Below, in pieces: positions 8,663 through 17,301 of a stretch of 64,000 nt of DNA. Position 1 is the first letter of the stretch, and every line of letters starts with the position of its first letter. Both the position numbers and the translations under genes were made by a program. The notes beneath the pieces are model-generated. The model did not search any database. It was not told where the DNA came from and was given only the letters and a program-made list of their open reading frames with translations. This stretch comes from Paenibacillus amylolyticus (GTDB lineage: Bacteria; Bacillota; Bacilli; Paenibacillales; Paenibacillaceae), in NCBI RefSeq assembly GCF_001570725.1, contig NZ_BCNV01000001.1, positions 2,604,001-2,668,000 on the forward strand. The letters run 5' to 3'.

Positions 8663-10105
8663 CTATTTATCCTTCGCTCTGAAAGCACTGGAGATCCGGC
8701 GTGCCGGATTCAGATGACTGTAGTGCCGTCCATACGCAAAGTAGATAATCAATCCGATGATCAACCAGGCAAAGAACGTAATCCATGTCAGCGCCGCAAG
8801 GCGTGTCATCAAGTATACACAGCCCAGAGCACTCAAAATCGGAATCAGTGGCACAAGTGGAACACGGAAGCCACGTTTGAGATCCGGGTTATTTTTACGC
8901 AACACGATAATGCCCAGACTTACGACTGCAAAAGCAAACAACGTTCCGATGTTCGTAAGCTCCGCCAGATGTCCCAGCGAGATGAAACCGGAGAACAAAG
9001 CGACGATAATGCCCGCAACCCATGTCCCTACAGCTGGTGTCTGACTCTTGCCACTAACCTTGGAGAAGACCGGAGACAGCAGCCCGTCACGAGACATGGA
9101 GTAGAGTAGACGTGTCTGACCATACATCATGACCAGCAATACGGTCGTAATGCCAGTAATCGCTCCCAGAGATACAATCCATGACAATCCCTTTAATTGA
9201 ACAAATTCAAATGCAAACGCAACGGGATCACTTACATTCAACATGTTATACGGCACGATGCCTGTGAGGATCAACGATACAACAATGTAGAGAACGGTAC
9301 AGATCGCGAGTGAAGCAATAATTCCGATCGGCAAATCCCGTTGTGGCCGCTTAACTTCTTCTGCCGCAGTGGAGACCGCATCAAATCCGATATAGGCAAA
9401 AAATACCGTAGCTGCTCCCGCAGTTACACCTGAAATACCAAAAGGCAAAAATGGCTGCCAATTAGTAGGTTCTACATAGAAAACTCCTACACCAATGAAG
9501 ATCAGCACCACGATAATTTTAATCGCTACCATGATGCCGTTCGCACGGGCTGCTTCCTTCACTCCTCGGGTGAGCAGGAATGTGATGATTAACGTAATGA
9601 CCGCAGCCGTGATGTCAAAATAAGTACCCTTTTCTGGACTAAACGCACTCGTCAGCGCATGGGGTAACTCCAGCCCAAATCCGGACAATAACGTTTGAAA
9701 ATAGCCCGACCATCCGCTGGCTACCGCCGCACTCGCGAATCCATATTCCAATATCAGATCCCATCCCAGAATCCAGGCAATCACTTCGCCAAAAGCCGTA
9801 TAGCTATACGTGTACGCACTACCCGATGCCGGTATGCTTGATGCAAATTCCGAGTAACATAATGCGGCGAAGGCACATATGATACCTGCCAGCAAAAATG
9901 ACAGTACAAGTCCCGGGCCAGCATACGTTGCGGCAGCTACACCGGTGAGTACGAAAATGCCTGTACCAATAATGGCACCTACCCCGAGTGTGGTTAAGTC
10001 CAACGGACCGAGCGCCCGTTTCAGTGCACTGTTGTTATCGCCCCCGGAGCCAATTGGTTTTTTACGAAATAAAGAAGATCGTTGTTCGTTCTCACGCATA
10101 GTCAT
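8663..10105 (-). CDS. APC-family amino acid permease (cationic amino acid transporter type)
   Basis: 480 residues with about 12 hydrophobic segments. TM1 carries the unwound-helix glycine motif GVGAIIGTGIF typical of APC transporters, and later ASSIPASGSAYTYSY and FFAYIGFDAVSTAAEEVKRPQRDLP match the CAT/YfnA subfamily of amino acid:proton symporters. It sits in the cytoplasmic membrane. GAGAGG lies 3 nt before ATG 10105 and 9 nt before ATG 10099, so the shorter start is also plausible. It is a single gene flanked by long intergenic regions, inside the segment bounded by the dif-like sites. The substrate, probably an amino acid or amine, is not resolved. Confidence 0.9.
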   Translation of the reverse strand: MTMRENEQRSSLFRKKPIGSGGDNNSALKRALGPLDLTTLGVGAIIGTGIFVLTGVAAATYAGPGLVLSFLLAGIICAFAALCYSEFASSIPASGSAYTYSYTAFGEVIAWILGWDLILEYGFASAAVASGWSGYFQTLLSGFGLELPHALTSAFSPEKGTYFDITAAVITLIITFLLTRGVKEAARANGIMVAIKIIVVLIFIGVGVFYVEPTNWQPFLPFGISGVTAGAATVFFAYIGFDAVSTAAEEVKRPQRDLPIGIIASLAICTVLYIVVSLILTGIVPYNMLNVSDPVAFAFEFVQLKGLSWIVSLGAITGITTVLLVMMYGQTRLLYSMSRDGLLSPVFSKVSGKSQTPAVGTWVAGIIVALFSGFISLGHLAELTNIGTLFAFAVVSLGIIVLRKNNPDLKRGFRVPLVPLIPILSALGCVYLMTRLAALTWITFFAWLIIGLIIYFAYGRHYSHLNPARRISSAFRAKDK

Positions 10106-10347
10106 GTTCCTCTCGTCATGAATCTTGAATGTGCTATGGATGTAGCAGAGATTGGATGGCTTCCCATCTGTTCTATGAAAAAGTCATTTGTTCTATCTTA
10201 TCGATCACCTATAAAAACCTATCGAATTCTACACGTTATCGCGTTGCTTGGTTAAATTTATTTTTGGAGATCACTTATTTTGTTCTTTTTCCGCGAAAAT
10301 TATCATGATCTGTTGCACGTGGTTGAATATGAAAATGGATTTAAAAC

Positions 10348-10384
10348 AAAACTGCGTATAATTTATATTATGCGCAGTTTTTTT
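10348..10384. terminator. Strong symmetric hairpin with flanking T-tracts
   Basis: AAACTGCG-T-ATAAT, loop TTAT, ATTAT-G-CGCAGTTT, followed by TTTT on the plus strand and preceded by A residues. It would terminate in either direction, but no gene ends directly in front of it on the plus strand. Confidence 0.65.
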
Positions 10385-10514
10385 GAGTCTTATTTTCTGA
10401 GAAAATTATATTAATATGGTTGTTATATGAAGTTAAGAAAATGAGAGCTCTTTTCGTCTTTTTCCGCTGTCCCTTCCTCCCTGAACCTGTCTAATTCGAC
10501 GATATGAAGGCATG

Positions 10515-10543
10515 TAAAAGAGCCACATATCATTATGCGGCCC
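10515..10543 (-). terminator. Terminator of the amidohydrolase gene
   Basis: Minus strand GCCGCAT, loop AATGAT, ATGTGGC (one G-U pair), then TCTTTTA; about 75 bp past the stop codon. Confidence 0.6.
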
Positions 10544-10619
10544 TTTATCTTTTACTATAGGTAGAGGTGTATATGAAAATAGAAACTAAACTTATTTCAA
10601 ATTTATATTAAAAAATGAT

Positions 10620-11987
10620 TCACGAGAAAGCGATTCTCTCCGCGTCCGACATCCGGTATTGCGATAACAAATAATCTTTGCTTTGCATCGCCGCATGACG
10701 AATCGAATCCAGATCAACATTCAACAGCTTACCATCTCGCTTCACGAGTCTACCTGCCACAAAGACTGTATCCACGTTGGATGGATTGGCAAATTGCACA
10801 ACAGCGCCGATTGGATCATGAACGGGGAACATATTCAGATCGGTGGTACGAATCATGATCAGATCTGCTTCCTTCCCTGGGGTTAACGTACCCACCTTCT
10901 GCTCCAATCCCAATGCTTGGGCACCAGCTGAAGTTGCAAATCTCAGCACTTGGCTGGACTGCAAGTTCAACTCACCAGGCATCTCACCCTGCTGCAGAAG
11001 TTGTTCATTGGCTCTGGATCGTTCAGCCTGAAGTGCAAACTTCATCTGCGAGAACATATCTCCGCCTGTGGACGTCACTACATCTACACCAAGTGTAGGG
11101 GTTCCCCCATGTTCAAGAAAATAGCCGGTGGCCGGATATCCATGCCCCATCATCATTTCAACCTCAGGTGTGACCGACAAGGAAGCACCGCTATCTGCCA
11201 GCATTTTGTATTCATCCATGCCCATGGTGTTACCGTGAACAATATTCACTCGTGGACTTAACAACCCCGCTTCATACAAGTGACTAATCGAGCGATCTAC
11301 AGATCCCCAACTGCCAAATCCGGCATGCATGGAACAGATGGCATCCAGCTCTTGAGCTAGCTCGATCTCCTTCACGGTTGTATCCCAGTGACTGAACTCT
11401 GGACCACGAATAGCAAGCCCGTAGGTGAGCAATTGATCTCGCGATGAAAAATATCGTTCTTTGACTCTTCGCACATCATTCGAATAAGTGAGTTGACTAT
11501 CGCGATTCCAGTAGTTCGTCTCACCAGGTACTCCGTGAGCAAATACCGCCCGAATCCCTGCATCCTGAAGTCCACGAATCAGCTCATCCGTGTGCTCGGA
11601 AGAATACGGCATGCTCCAATCCAACACTGTCGTCACTCCTGCATTAAGCGCTTCCAAGGAACCGAGCAGGTTAGCAATATAACTATCTTGTGGACGGAGC
11701 TTGCTTCCCATCGCACCATAATAGAGATTTTGCAAATAAACGGGCAAGGACCAGTTGGTTCCCGCTGTTTTGACAAGTGATTCCCACACATGCCGATGTG
11801 TGTCCACCAGCCCAGGCATAATAATCATGGATGAAGCATCAATGACCTCCGCATCCGGAATATCCAGGTCGGGCTGAACCGCCGTGATCAAGGAATCCTG
11901 GATCAGAACGTCCGCCCTCTTATACTGTCCAACTCGAGCATCCATCGACAACACACAGCCATTTTTCAACAGATAACTTGTCCGCAC
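10620..11987 (-). CDS. Amidohydrolase-superfamily deaminase/chlorohydrolase (ATZ/TRZ type)
   Basis: 455 residues. This is a mononuclear metal hydrolase of the TrzN/AtzA/SAH-deaminase/guanine-deaminase group. Metal-site motifs appear in order: DTHRHVW (HxH) near residue 64, CSMHAG, IVHGNTM and GVDVV (the metal aspartate). N- and C-terminal strands build the small beta-sandwich, ending in VGTLTPGKEADLIMI and VDTVFVAGRLV, which are typical of the family. Members deaminate or dechlorinate N-heterocycles; the substrate here is unknown. The start is set at GTG 11987 because GGGAG is 9 nt upstream, while ATG 11996 directly abuts it. The amidase and DUF1989 genes nearby suggest a nitrogen-scavenging role. 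Confidence 0.85.
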   Translation of the reverse strand: MRTSYLLKNGCVLSMDARVGQYKRADVLIQDSLITAVQPDLDIPDAEVIDASSMIIMPGLVDTHRHVWESLVKTAGTNWSLPVYLQNLYYGAMGSKLRPQDSYIANLLGSLEALNAGVTTVLDWSMPYSSEHTDELIRGLQDAGIRAVFAHGVPGETNYWNRDSQLTYSNDVRRVKERYFSSRDQLLTYGLAIRGPEFSHWDTTVKEIELAQELDAICSMHAGFGSWGSVDRSISHLYEAGLLSPRVNIVHGNTMGMDEYKMLADSGASLSVTPEVEMMMGHGYPATGYFLEHGGTPTLGVDVVTSTGGDMFSQMKFALQAERSRANEQLLQQGEMPGELNLQSSQVLRFATSAGAQALGLEQKVGTLTPGKEADLIMIRTTDLNMFPVHDPIGAVVQFANPSNVDTVFVAGRLVKRDGKLLNVDLDSIRHAAMQSKDYLLSQYRMSDAERIAFS

Positions 11988-12107
11988 AAGACACATCTCC
12001 CATCTGATTTGGTTTGAAAGACGATCATATCCTGCATACGAATCTGTACTGCTTCTGACTATTTTTTCGCTAGTATATATACATTATATAGTTATTGTTA
12101 ATATTTT

Positions 12108-12659
12108 TCAATTTTGTATTTTACGTTTAGCCCGAAATCTTCTGACCTTCATCAGGTTTCCACACATCTTATCATCACAGTACTTCTGTGTTCTGCTTCG
12201 GGTATCATCATAGAACATCCAGCGACAATCCGAATTATCACAAATCCGAATCCTGCCCCCTTCTCCCTCCACCAAAGTTATAGCAAAATCAGCAGCTACT
12301 TCAGCCATAACCTGATGCCAATGAGCTTCTAAGGCTACCAGTTGGAGCTTCAGTTCTTGATCAATTGTAGTCAATGTTCTTCTCACATGCCCTGCTTCCA
12401 TAACGCCATTCAACCAATTACGTTCCTTATCTGTTATGGATACTCCGGAAGATAAACGGGCTCCAAGGGACAGCAATTCATCCCGGAAGTTTCTCATCGA
12501 CAACTCATCTTCTGGGGACGCAGGAACAGAAGCTTGCAGCTGCCAACGATCCAGAAAATCTTGCTGCCAGCCCGCCTTCCCGAGCCTGTCCTCTGATCGA
12601 TCCCCACCACGCCAATCATGATAATCACTGTTTACAAAATCGGTCCATAACCTGTCCAT
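12108..12659 (-). CDS. CGNR zinc-finger (ABATE-domain) putative transcriptional regulator
   Basis: 183 residues. The N-terminal two thirds fit the ABATE (putative stress-induced regulator) fold. The C-terminal 45 residues carry the CGNR zinc finger: CDNSDC, FYDDTRSRTQKYC, then the CGN signature followed by a basic tail (MKVRRFRAKRK). Such proteins are thought to bind DNA. It is transcribed divergently from the DinB-like gene, and the 137-bp region between them carries four GTTACA/TGTAAC motifs. Control of itself and its neighbour is therefore likely but inferred. Confidence 0.85.
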   Translation of the reverse strand: MDRLWTDFVNSDYHDWRGGDRSEDRLGKAGWQQDFLDRWQLQASVPASPEDELSMRNFRDELLSLGARLSSGVSITDKERNWLNGVMEAGHVRRTLTTIDQELKLQLVALEAHWHQVMAEVAADFAITLVEGEGGRIRICDNSDCRWMFYDDTRSRTQKYCDDKMCGNLMKVRRFRAKRKIQN

Positions 12660-12675
12660 ATATGCCTCCGTCCCA

Positions 12676-12767
12676 TGTAACCATCTTATTTATCAAAGAA
12701 GGTTACATCTTATCTTTGATGTGTTATATTAAGTGTAACCTTATTAAGTTGTTTTAGCTAGTTACAC
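12676..12767. promoter_or_regulatory. Array of four GTTACA/TGTAAC motifs in the CGNR-DinB divergent promoter region
   Basis: TGTAACC at 12676, GGTTACA at 12701, TGTAACC at 12734 and GTTACAC at 12761. The second and third form an inverted repeat around a possible plus-strand promoter: -35 TTACAT at 12703, -10 TATATT at 12725, 16-bp spacer. A repressor or activator binding these arms would control one or both divergent genes; the CGNR protein is the obvious candidate. Confidence 0.55.
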
Positions 12768-12796
12768 CATAATATCACTCAAGGAGGAATACATGA

Positions 12797-13297
12797 ATGA
12801 CGAAAACAACAGCATTAGATGTGTTACTTATTCAAAAGGATGATACCTGGAATCAATGCAACTGGATTGTACCTTTGTCGAAATCCTTGGAGGGTCTTAC
12901 AGCAGAACAAGCAGCCTGGATTCCACCCTCAGGGGGATTAAGCATCTGGCAGTTGGTTAACCATATGTATTATTACAACCATCGCTTATTATGTCGCATG
13001 CAAGGTAAGGAACCTATCCTGCCCGCTGTAGACTCCAATGAATACACATTTGGGAATTTTGGAGATCCAACGGACGCAGATGGATGGAATACATTGCTAC
13101 AGGGTACAACCCGATTAGCCCAACAGTTACGGGATCAATTGGCGGCGTTACAGGAGTCAGATCTTGAAGCCGCTTATATGGATTCCGAAGAAAAATGGGC
13201 ACACGAACTTGCTCGCTGGGTACTCCATGATGCGTATCACGCAGGTCAGATCGTGCTTCTTCGCAGACAGCAAGGAAGCTGGAATATCATTTATTAA
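12797..13297 (+). CDS. DinB-family (four-helix, metal-binding) protein
   Basis: 166 residues. It matches the DinB/YfiT-like helical bundle: an N-terminal helix followed by LSIWQLVNHMYYYNHRLL, where the histidines begin the metal triad, and a C-terminal WVLHDAYHAGQIVLLRR that supplies the third ligand and the family signature HDxYHxGQ. Related proteins are thiol-transferase-like or stress-induced enzymes of uncertain substrate; bacillithiol-dependent S-transferases belong here. The start at ATG 12797 has GGAGG 9 nt upstream; an ATG 4 nt earlier is out of frame. It is divergent from the CGNR regulator. Confidence 0.88.
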   Translation: MTKTTALDVLLIQKDDTWNQCNWIVPLSKSLEGLTAEQAAWIPPSGGLSIWQLVNHMYYYNHRLLCRMQGKEPILPAVDSNEYTFGNFGDPTDADGWNTLLQGTTRLAQQLRDQLAALQESDLEAAYMDSEEKWAHELARWVLHDAYHAGQIVLLRRQQGSWNIIY

Positions 13298-13349
13298 AAA
13301 TAATGCTTGAACTGCTAGCGCTTACAGGAATAAGATGAACTTATTAATG

Positions 13350-13377
13350 TTACAGCTTGTTCAACACACTATATAAT
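13350..13377 (+). promoter_or_regulatory. Sigma-A-type promoter of the FMN riboswitch transcript
   Basis: -35 TTACAG (13350) and -10 TATAAT (13372) with a 16-bp spacer. The predicted start falls at the first base pair of the riboswitch P1 stem. Confidence 0.6.
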
Positions 13378-13384
13378 TGAATAG

Positions 13385-13532
13385 GATCTTCGGGGTAGGG
13401 TGCAATTCCCGACCGGCGGTGATGTTCTTCGGAACCAGCCCGCGACTCGCTACATGTTCTTAACGAAGGACATCTAGCGACTGACTTGGTGTGAATCCAA
13501 GGCCGACGGTACAGTCCGGATGAGAGAAGATC
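13385..13532 (+). promoter_or_regulatory. FMN riboswitch (RFN element)
   Basis: The RFN aptamer is easy to recognise. P1 GATCTTC...GAAGATC closes the element. The conserved GGGTAGGGTGCAATTCCCGA, ACCGGCGGTGAT, CCAGCCCGCGA, GACTTGGTGTGAATCCAAG and GGCCGACGGTACAGTCCGGATG blocks appear in family order. FMN binding would favour the terminator at 13590 and shut off the downstream EamA-family transporter gene. Confidence 0.97.
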
Positions 13533-13589
13533 AACACATTGACATGCCGTTCACGGGAAGGCCTCTTTCCTGACGCATGTCCTTGGATG

Positions 13590-13629
13590 AGCCCCCGTTT
13601 ATTTGGTATATACCAAAACGGGGGCTTTT
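13590..13629 (+). terminator. Riboswitch expression-platform terminator
   Basis: AGCCCCCGTTT and AACGGGGGCT enclose an inner TTTGGTATATACCAAA stem and are followed by TTTTG. It lies between the aptamer and the ATG of the transporter. Confidence 0.9.
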
Positions 13630-13679
13630 GTCGATTTTGCCAACTGAAGATTCCGTGTTCTGACGAAGGAGTCCTGAAT

Positions 13680-14660
13680 ATGGAAAAGACATCATCAGCA
13701 TCAACGGTTTACCGCAAGGAACGAAGTAACACTGGATTCTGGCTAGTTGTGCTCGGCGCCGCCCTATGGGGTGTGGATCCACTGTTCCGTATTATTTTGC
13801 TTAAAACGATGACATCCACACAGATTGTACTGGTGGAACATATCATTGTCAGTCTCATCGCCATTCCCGTGCTGTGGAAATTCCGGGCTGATCTGAAAAA
13901 CTTGCGCGCACGCCACTGGATTGCCGTGATCTTTATCTCATGGGGAGGATCAGCACTCGCGACAGTATTGTTCACCATGGCACTTACACATAACGATCCG
14001 AACACGGTCTTGTTACTGCAAAAAATGCAGCCGCTCTTCGCCATTGTTCTGGCTAAGTTATTATTAAAAGAAACGCTGCCTCGTCGCTTTGGCGGACTTT
14101 TCTTCATTGCATTATTAGGTACGTATCTACTTACATTCGGCTTTACATTGCCGCTGGGTAACTGGGACAACTGGATTCATGCAGGCAGCCTGTTATCCCT
14201 TGGAGCCGCTGCTTTATGGGGAGGTTCAACGGTTATGGGCCGACTGATGTTAGGGCAGGCGCGTTATGAGACAGTCACCTCCCTACGCTTCGTTGTTGCT
14301 CTTCCGCTCCTGATATTTATGACATGGAACGAAGGTGCTGCCTGGACACTCCCATCCGGGACAGGAGAACAGACTGCTGTCATCCTCAATATTCTCGGTC
14401 AGGCTTTGTTACCAGGATTACTCAGTCTTCTGTTGTATTACAAAGGTCTGTCGTCAACCAAAGCATCTGTTGCAACACTCGCTGAACTTAGCTTCCCCAT
14501 GGCGGGTGTGTTGGTGAACTGGATTGCTTTCCGCACATTGATTACATGGGAGCAGCTGCTTGGCTTTATCCTGATCTGGGTCGCCCTCTTCGCCATTTCC
14601 AAACAGCAGGAACGTTCATCGACAACGGCCGATGCGGCACCGAAGCTTCGAACAGAATAA
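13680..14660 (+). CDS. EamA/DMT-superfamily transporter under FMN control, candidate riboflavin transporter
   Basis: 326 residues with about 10 transmembrane helices and two EamA repeats (about 17-150 and 165-305; WGVDPLFR and LWGGSTVMGR mark the starts of the halves). The family covers 10-TM metabolite permeases. The FMN riboswitch and its terminator sit directly upstream, so the cargo is most likely riboflavin or a flavin, comparable to the ImpX and RibN DMT transporters known from other phyla. The start at ATG 13680 is chosen for GAAGGAG 8 nt upstream; a longer in-frame ORF begins inside the riboswitch terminator and is not credible. It is a single gene with its own terminator. Confidence 0.9.
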   Translation: MEKTSSASTVYRKERSNTGFWLVVLGAALWGVDPLFRIILLKTMTSTQIVLVEHIIVSLIAIPVLWKFRADLKNLRARHWIAVIFISWGGSALATVLFTMALTHNDPNTVLLLQKMQPLFAIVLAKLLLKETLPRRFGGLFFIALLGTYLLTFGFTLPLGNWDNWIHAGSLLSLGAAALWGGSTVMGRLMLGQARYETVTSLRFVVALPLLIFMTWNEGAAWTLPSGTGEQTAVILNILGQALLPGLLSLLLYYKGLSSTKASVATLAELSFPMAGVLVNWIAFRTLITWEQLLGFILIWVALFAISKQQERSSTTADAAPKLRTE

Positions 14661-14709
14661 GCGGATATATCCGAGAATCAGATATAAACCAATAATCAAA
14701 TATAAAATA

Positions 14710-14751
14710 AAACCATTGCACATCGCATTAGATGAGCAGTGGTTTTTTTAT
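14710..14751 (+). terminator. Terminator of the EamA transporter gene
   Basis: AAACCA-TTGC with inner CATC-GCATTA-GATG and GC-AG-TGGTTT, then TTTTTTTA. Between it and the amidase gene (to 14935) nothing further is recognised. Confidence 0.7.
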
Positions 14752-14935
14752 TTCCATTATCAATAACTCCAACCTTTATCAATATCTCCAACCTTCCGCT
14801 CGTTTCCCTCCTCTCATACCCGAATATCCACTTCATCGCACTACGTCCCTTCAATGTTTTGTCTTTTATCTAATCCGGTGGTACGATGACATATGGAATA
14901 ATAGATGAACTATATTCAGAGAGGAACGATCATTA

Positions 14936-16432
14936 ATGTCTTCATTCTCATATACCTCCTACGATGCCGTAGGTTTGGCTGAACTGATCCGATCCCGGGA
15001 AGTATCCCCAGTTGAATTGTTGGAAGCGGCGTTTGCACGCCTTGAAGAAGTAAACCCGCAGCTTAATGCGGTCATTCGTACATATGAAACCCGTGCACGG
15101 GAGGAAGCTGGCTTAGTTCGCCCTCTTGAACAACCTTTTGCCGGTGTGCCCCTGCTTCTGAAAGATATTTCTCAATCCTTGGAAGGTGAATTTCTAACTT
15201 CAGGCTCACGTTTGTTCAGCGAGCATCGCGCATTACGTCATTCGAATTTTGTCACTCGACTGCGTGATGCAGGTTTTATCATCATAGGACATACCAATAC
15301 GCCTGAATTTGGTTTGAAAAATATTACCGAGCCCCGTCTTCATGGTCCAACTCGCAATCCATGGAATATTAATCACTCCCCAGGCGGTTCAAGTGGCGGT
15401 GCCGCCGCCGCTGTAGCTTCCGGTATTGTTCCACTTGCCGGAGCCAGTGACGGAGGCGGTTCGATCCGTATCCCGGCTTCTTTTAGCGGACTGTTTGGTC
15501 TGAAACCAACTCGCGGGCGCACACCTGTAGGACCAGGAGTTGGTCGCCAATGGCAAGGCGCGTCGATTGATTTTGCCCTCTCTCGCTCGGTTCGGGACAG
15601 TGCTGCATTGCTTGATACGTTGCAAGTCATTCAGCCTGAAGCAGCGTTCCATGCTCCACTCTTTCCAGGCAGTTACTTGGCGGATATGAGCTATCCACAT
15701 CAACGCAAACTTAAAATTGCATACACAACGGATTCGCCCGTGGGTACACCTGTCAGCGCAGAAGCCAAAGAGTCTGTATACAAGCTCGTTCGCTGGTTGG
15801 AAGAACAAGGTCATCATGTTGAAGAAAAGCTGAGTCCCGTCAACGGAGTTCGGTTGATGGAGAATTATTACATGATGAACAGCGGTGAGATGGCCGCAAT
15901 GATCTCTTCCATGGAAAGATCTATGGGCCGGGTTCTGACCTCCGATGATATGGAGATTGAATCCTGGGTTCTGGCTGAAGCTGGCAAAAAGGTGTCCGCT
16001 GCCGAATTTGTACATAGCTTAGCTGAATGGGATGTAGCTGCAGAGCAAATGTCCACTTTGTTCGAGCGGTATGACTTCTACGTCACTCCTGTTAATGCTT
16101 TTTCTGCACCTAAGATTGGAGAGTTAACGCCTCATGACGAACAGATTCGTAATCTCATGCGGATTAGTGAATTGGACAAGACCGAGCAGCAGCAACTCAT
16201 CTATGAGATGTTTGAGCCAAGTCTTACGTATACTCCGTTCACCCAGCTCGCGAATCTGACAGGTCAGCCTGCGATAAGTGTACCTCTGCATATGACACCT
16301 GAAGGTTTGCCAATGGGCGTTCAAGTGATGGCAACCAAGGGACACGAAGATTGGTTATTACATCTGGCTGCACAGCTTGAAGAATCAGATCTTTGGATCG
16401 GGATGAAAGGTAATCCAATGTTTCCAGCATAA
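14936..16432 (+). CDS. Amidase-signature family amidohydrolase
   Basis: 498 residues. The amidase signature is complete: catalytic lysine in PLLLKDIS (about residue 78), cis-serine and nucleophile in the glycine/serine-rich [14 protein letters not shown] block, followed by [26 protein letters not shown]-terminal GQPAISVPL and [10 protein letters not shown] complete the fold. The family hydrolyses carboxylic amides in the cytoplasm; the exact substrate is unknown. No GatB/GatC partner genes lie nearby, so this is a stand-alone amidase and unlikely to be GatA. GAGGAACG precedes the ATG. With the next gene (DUF1989) it may form a small nitrogen-metabolism unit. Confidence 0.9.
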   Translation: MSSFSYTSYDAVGLAELIRSREVSPVELLEAAFARLEEVNPQLNAVIRTYETRAREEAGLVRPLEQPFAGVPLLLKDISQSLEGEFLTSGSRLFSEHRALRHSNFVTRLRDAGFIIIGHTNTPEFGLKNITEPRLHGPTRNPWNINHSPGGSSGGAAAAVASGIVPLAGASDGGGSIRIPASFSGLFGLKPTRGRTPVGPGVGRQWQGASIDFALSRSVRDSAALLDTLQVIQPEAAFHAPLFPGSYLADMSYPHQRKLKIAYTTDSPVGTPVSAEAKESVYKLVRWLEEQGHHVEEKLSPVNGVRLMENYYMMNSGEMAAMISSMERSMGRVLTSDDMEIESWVLAEAGKKVSAAEFVHSLAEWDVAAEQMSTLFERYDFYVTPVNAFSAPKIGELTPHDEQIRNLMRISELDKTEQQQLIYEMFEPSLTYTPFTQLANLTGQPAISVPLHMTPEGLPMGVQVMATKGHEDWLLHLAAQLEESDLWIGMKGNPMFPA

Positions 16433-16561
16433 AAAGTTCAGCGTGTATCTACCTTTATCATTGAACGTTACCCATCTGAGTATGATGTGTTGCCGAAATA
16501 GTGCATGAAAGTTTCGTCTGCTCCGCATACTGAAAGCAAAAATAGCGGAGGAATGTGACGA

Positions 16562-17179
16562 ATGAATATCAAACAGCCTCATAAACAGTCCTTTCGTATC
16601 CCTGCCAAAACGGGATATGCCCTGAAAGTAAACAAGGGTTCTTTATTACGTATAACAGATCTGGAGGGACAGCAGGTCATTGATTTTGTGGCTTATGATG
16701 CGCAAGATGCTAACCATCGCTTGGACCCGGGTGTGACAATGGATGTATTGCGCACTTACCGAATCAAACCTGGGCAGTTTGTATATTCCAATCAATATCG
16801 ACCCTTACTCAAGATCGTGCGTGACACAGTTGGGGTACATGATTTCTTCAACTCTGCTTGTCGTCCCGAGATGTATGAGGTGTTATATGACAAAAAGGAT
16901 CACGCTAGTTGTTATCACAATCTGAACACGGCATTGGAACCCTTCGGTATCTTACCACCGGATCAACACTATCCGTTTAACTTGTTTATGAAGTCCGTTG
17001 TAGACAGTCAAGGCAAGATTGATGTTGTAGCACCCGACTCTCGTGCAGGGGATTATATCGAAATGGAGGCATTAATGGATCTCACGATTGGGCTCTCCGC
17101 TTGTCCTTGCGAGGAAAGTTCGTGCAACGGCTACCACTGTACTCCAATTCAATTGGATGTCGAATCTTCAATAGATTAA
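16562..17179 (+). CDS. Urea-carboxylase-associated family protein (DUF1989)
   Basis: 205 residues. It matches DUF1989: an N-terminal beta-sandwich with LRITDLEGQQVIDFVAY, the RLDPGVTMD...YRIKPGQFVYS core and a C-terminal PFNLFM...SRAGDYIEMEALMDL block ending in a cysteine-rich patch (ACPCEESSCNGYHC) that may bind metal. The family is linked to urea carboxylase/guanidine carboxylase operons and amino-group metabolism, although its biochemical role is unclear. It lies 129 bp after the amidase, same strand, behind GCGGAGGAATG. Confidence 0.85.
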   Translation: MNIKQPHKQSFRIPAKTGYALKVNKGSLLRITDLEGQQVIDFVAYDAQDANHRLDPGVTMDVLRTYRIKPGQFVYSNQYRPLLKIVRDTVGVHDFFNSACRPEMYEVLYDKKDHASCYHNLNTALEPFGILPPDQHYPFNLFMKSVVDSQGKIDVVAPDSRAGDYIEMEALMDLTIGLSACPCEESSCNGYHCTPIQLDVESSID

Positions 17180-17301
17180 CAAGGCCATAGGCCATATGAT
17201 ATAAATAGTTTGTTCTAATTCACTCCTTGCGGGAATACGATGACTTGTACCCATTTTCTGTGACGACTGGTACAATTCATCGAACCCGTTAAGGAGTGAA
17301 C

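Larger units (their letters stand above)
10106..10619. other. 514-bp intergenic region
   Basis: AT-rich, with no ORF that has a ribosome site. It holds a strong symmetric hairpin at 10,348 and the terminator of the amidohydrolase gene at 10,515. The remainder must contain the promoter of the permease on the minus strand; I could not pick a convincing -35/-10 pair. Confidence 0.5.

Noticed and set aside
13313..13326. cre-like sequence TGCTAGCGCTTACA upstream of the riboswitch promoter
   Set aside because: One mismatch to the CcpA consensus and no metabolic reason; a similar one-mismatch site occurs between converging genes at 63698, so it is probably chance.
13539..13679. N-terminal extension of the EamA transporter
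   Set aside because: It would start inside the FMN riboswitch and translate through its terminator; ATG 13680 has a proper ribosome site.
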